From positions 1 through 24,868 of the forward strand of contig JAXFQY010000009.1 in assembly GCA_034178705.1 (NCBI GenBank): a stretch of 24,868 nt of DNA. The letters are read 5' to 3'. Made by a program: the position numbers and the translations under genes. This document shows, piece by piece, positions 23,249 to 24,868 of the stretch. This DNA is from RUG12395 sp034178705. GTDB taxonomy: Bacteria; Bacillota; Clostridia; Oscillospirales; CAG-272. Position 1 is the first letter of the stretch, and each line of letters opens with the position of its first letter. The notes under the pieces are model-generated. The model did not search any database, had not been told where the DNA came from, and saw nothing but the letters and a program-made list of their open reading frames with translations.

Positions 23249-23321
23249 TCTTTTATCAGAGATTCATGGCGGAGCCTGAAACAAACGCAGAAAGAGGAAA
23301 GGAAAGAAGCGTCTCTTCTTT

Positions 23322-23340
23322 GAAAAACAAGTTGTTTTTC
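23322..23340. promoter_or_regulatory. Candidate operator: inverted repeat over the -35 of pdp
   Basis: GAAAAACAA, one central base, then TTGTTTTTC: a 19-bp inverted repeat with 9-bp perfect arms. It covers the -35 box of the pdp promoter. A further GAAAAACA copy lies at 23361-23368, just after the -10 box. The layout suits repressor binding. The regulator is not in this window. Confidence 0.5.
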
Positions 23341-23360
23341 CAGGGGAACCATGCTATACT
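23332..23360 (+). promoter_or_regulatory. Promoter of the pyrimidine-nucleoside phosphorylase gene
   Basis: TTGTTT (23332-23337) and TATACT (23355-23360) are separated by 17 bp, with an extended -10 TG (TGCTATACT). Transcription would start near 23367, just before the AGGAGGGG ribosome binding site. Confidence 0.75.
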
Positions 23361-23381
23361 GAAAAACAGGAGGGGAAAGTC

Positions 23382-24686
23382 ATGAGAATGTACGAGCTGA
23401 TCCACAAGAAAAAGGAAGGTGGGGCACTTTCTCGGGAGGAGCTTTCGTTTTTTGTTCACGGTGTGACAGACGGGTCGATTCCGGACTGTCAGACTGCGGC
23501 GCTTCTGATGGCAATTTGCCTGAAGGGAATGGATACGCGGGAAACCGCGGATCTGACGCTGGAAATGCTTCATTCGGGCGAAACCGTGGATCTTTCGGGA
23601 ATTCCGGGAATCAAGGCGGATAAGCATTCCACCGGAGGGGTGGGGGATTCGACCACTCCGATTGTGGTGCCGATTGTAGCCTCCTGCGGGTTGCGTGTTG
23701 CCAAGATGAGCGGACGCGCACTCGGACATACCGGAGGAACGATCGACAAGCTGGAATCCATACCCGGTGTCCGCACCTCGCTCTCAACGGAGGAGTTCGT
23801 TCGGACGGTCAATCGGGTCGGCGCGGCAGTGATTTCACAGACAGGTACGCTGTGCCCGGCTGACAAGAAGCTTTATGCGCTTCGCGATCTGACGGCAACG
23901 GTGGAGAGTAACGCACTGATTGCATCCTCGGTGATGTCAAAAAAGCTGGCGTCCGGCGCAGATGTAATTATGCTGGACGTAAAATACGGCAGCGGAGCGT
24001 TTGTAAAGAGTCAGGAGAAGGCAGCGGAGCTTGCCCGTTTGATGGTGGATATCGGCACGCATGCCGGACGGCGTGTCGGCGCCGTGATCAGTTCCATGGA
24101 GGTTCCCCTTGGCAGTGCCGTCGGAAACCTTCTGGAAATGTATGAGGCTGCGGATACTCTGTGCGGTCACGGATCCGACGATAAGCTGACCCTTTGTGTC
24201 GAGCTTGCGGCAGGGATTCTGCAGCTTGCCGGTGTTGCGGAAGGAGCAGGCGCGCGCAGAATGATCCGAGAAAAGATCGAAAACGGGGAGGCATTTGCCA
24301 AGCTGTGTGAAATGCTGGAAGCGCAGGGCGGGGATGTTGCCGTGCTCCGGGAGCCGGGAAAACGTCGCTATGCTCCGTTTTCCTGCGAGTTGAAGGCAGC
24401 TCAGAGCGGCTATATAAGCCGGATGAATACCGAGGAGATCGGTCTGTGCGCCGGAATGCTCGGAGAAGCACGCGATACGGAAGATGCGGCTGTAGATCCT
24501 CTTGCGGGCATTCGTTTTCTGAAAAAGACGGGGGATGCGGTAGACCGGGGAGAAACGATCGCGGTTCTTTACTCCTCCGAGCAGAAAAACCTTGTGCCGG
24601 CACAGGAACGGATGTATGCTGCACTTTCCTTCTCGGAAAGACGCACCGGGATCCCACCTGTTGTTTGCGGAACGGTCGGTTTTTAG
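23382..24686 (+). CDS. pdp: Pyrimidine-nucleoside phosphorylase
   Basis: A cytoplasmic salvage enzyme that splits thymidine, deoxyuridine and uridine with phosphate into base and (deoxy)ribose-1-phosphate. The 434-residue length is normal for the Pdp/DeoA family. The family signature SGRALGHTGGTIDKLE is at residues 110-125, and the phosphate-binding KHSTGGVGD is at 81-89. The N-terminal helical domain (1-65) and C-terminal lid domain (about 345-430, with SGYISRMN) are both present. AGGAGGGG precedes the ATG. Similarity to the Bacillus type rather than the thymidine-only DeoA of enterobacteria is inferred from lineage. No other deo genes are visible nearby. Confidence 0.93.
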   Translation: MRMYELIHKKKEGGALSREELSFFVHGVTDGSIPDCQTAALLMAICLKGMDTRETADLTLEMLHSGETVDLSGIPGIKADKHSTGGVGDSTTPIVVPIVASCGLRVAKMSGRALGHTGGTIDKLESIPGVRTSLSTEEFVRTVNRVGAAVISQTGTLCPADKKLYALRDLTATVESNALIASSVMSKKLASGADVIMLDVKYGSGAFVKSQEKAAELARLMVDIGTHAGRRVGAVISSMEVPLGSAVGNLLEMYEAADTLCGHGSDDKLTLCVELAAGILQLAGVAEGAGARRMIREKIENGEAFAKLCEMLEAQGGDVAVLREPGKRRYAPFSCELKAAQSGYISRMNTEEIGLCAGMLGEARDTEDAAVDPLAGIRFLKKTGDAVDRGETIAVLYSSEQKNLVPAQERMYAALSFSERRTGIPPVVCGTVGF

Positions 24687-24868
24687 CAGGGTTTGAGAAT
24701 CCGCGCCGTATAGGGAGGAAGGATAACACGGTCGGGAAATGATTCTCCGGTCAGGAGATCGTTTGCCGATTGATTCAGAGCAAGCTCCAGCGGGACGTTT
24801 CCTGCGTTAGCGGCAAGGCAGATCGCCTTGCCGGTTTATTTTGTTTGAAAAAAAAACAGAGCGCCCAC
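24683..24868 (-). pseudogene. C-terminal fragment of a glycosidase-like protein, interrupted and cut by the window edge
   Basis: The minus frame closing at TAA 24683-24685 encodes 50 residues ending NDLLTGESFPDRVILPPY and then TARILKPC. This resembles the C-terminal beta-domain of GH13 or GH42 enzymes (DLLTGE, then LPPYGVxxL). In the same frame a TAA interrupts it at 24836-24838, and no start codon lies between. The adjacent frame continues plausibly to the window edge (WALCFFFKQNK), so a one-base length change near 24834-24838 would join the two parts. It is a pseudogene, a sequencing error or a real frameshift. The stop codon overlaps the end of pdp by two bases. Confidence 0.45.
24811..24846 (+). 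terminator. Possible terminator of pdp
   Basis: A 9-bp perfect stem (24811-24819 with 24825-24833) with a 5-base loop is followed by the T-rich GTTTATTTTGTTT on the plus strand. It lies 124 bases past the pdp stop, inside the interrupted minus-strand fragment. Confidence 0.5.

Overview
The window reads as a chromosomal segment of an endospore-forming Bacillota, most likely a Clostridia lineage of moderate GC. Three things point there: a three-gene spoVAC-spoVAD-spoVAE operon of the clostridial type with a SigG-like promoter, the Gram-positive order rimP-nusA-rnpM-ylxQ-infB, and strong GGAGG-type ribosome binding sites at most starts. I see no tRNA, rRNA, CRISPR array, transposase or prophage gene.

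Layout. (1) 1-1919: the terminator of an unseen upstream gene, then a monocistronic citrate synthase with a good promoter, a long leader and a strong terminator. (2) 1963-4762 (minus): trkA-trkH, a K+ uptake system. (3) 4939-12513 (minus): one long run, rimP-nusA-rnpM-ylxQ-infB-ygiQ-araC type regulator, preceded by a promoter and a terminator-like hairpin inside the leader. The usual rbfA is absent after infB; a YgiQ radical-SAM gene and an AraC-family regulator stand there instead. (4) 12736-14994 (plus): a fused glycosyltransferase/CsaB-like pyruvyl transferase, probably for cell-wall polysaccharide. It converges on an OGG1-type DNA glycosylase (minus) whose terminator lies inside the fusion gene. 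(5) 15920-16612 (plus): a DUF6062-like protein with two CxxC/CxxH modules. (6) 16902-21249 (minus): an accessory pair, a predicted cytoplasmic FAD oxidoreductase with a C-terminal carbohydrate-binding-like region followed by a secreted GH16-like lipoprotein with several C-terminal domains, under its own promoter. (7) 21353-23182 (minus): spoVAC-AD-AE. (8) 23382-24686 (plus): pyrimidine-nucleoside phosphorylase, converging on a broken C-terminal fragment of a glycosidase-like gene at the right edge.

Most of the window is housekeeping: translation and transcription factors, K+ uptake, central carbon metabolism, nucleoside salvage and DNA repair. The parts that look less described are the FAD-oxidoreductase/GH16 pair, the GT-CsaB fusion, the leader hairpin before rimP, the palindrome carrying the spoVA promoter, and the ygiQ-araC tail on the infB operon. 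Functional calls come from motif recognition by eye. No database search was run.
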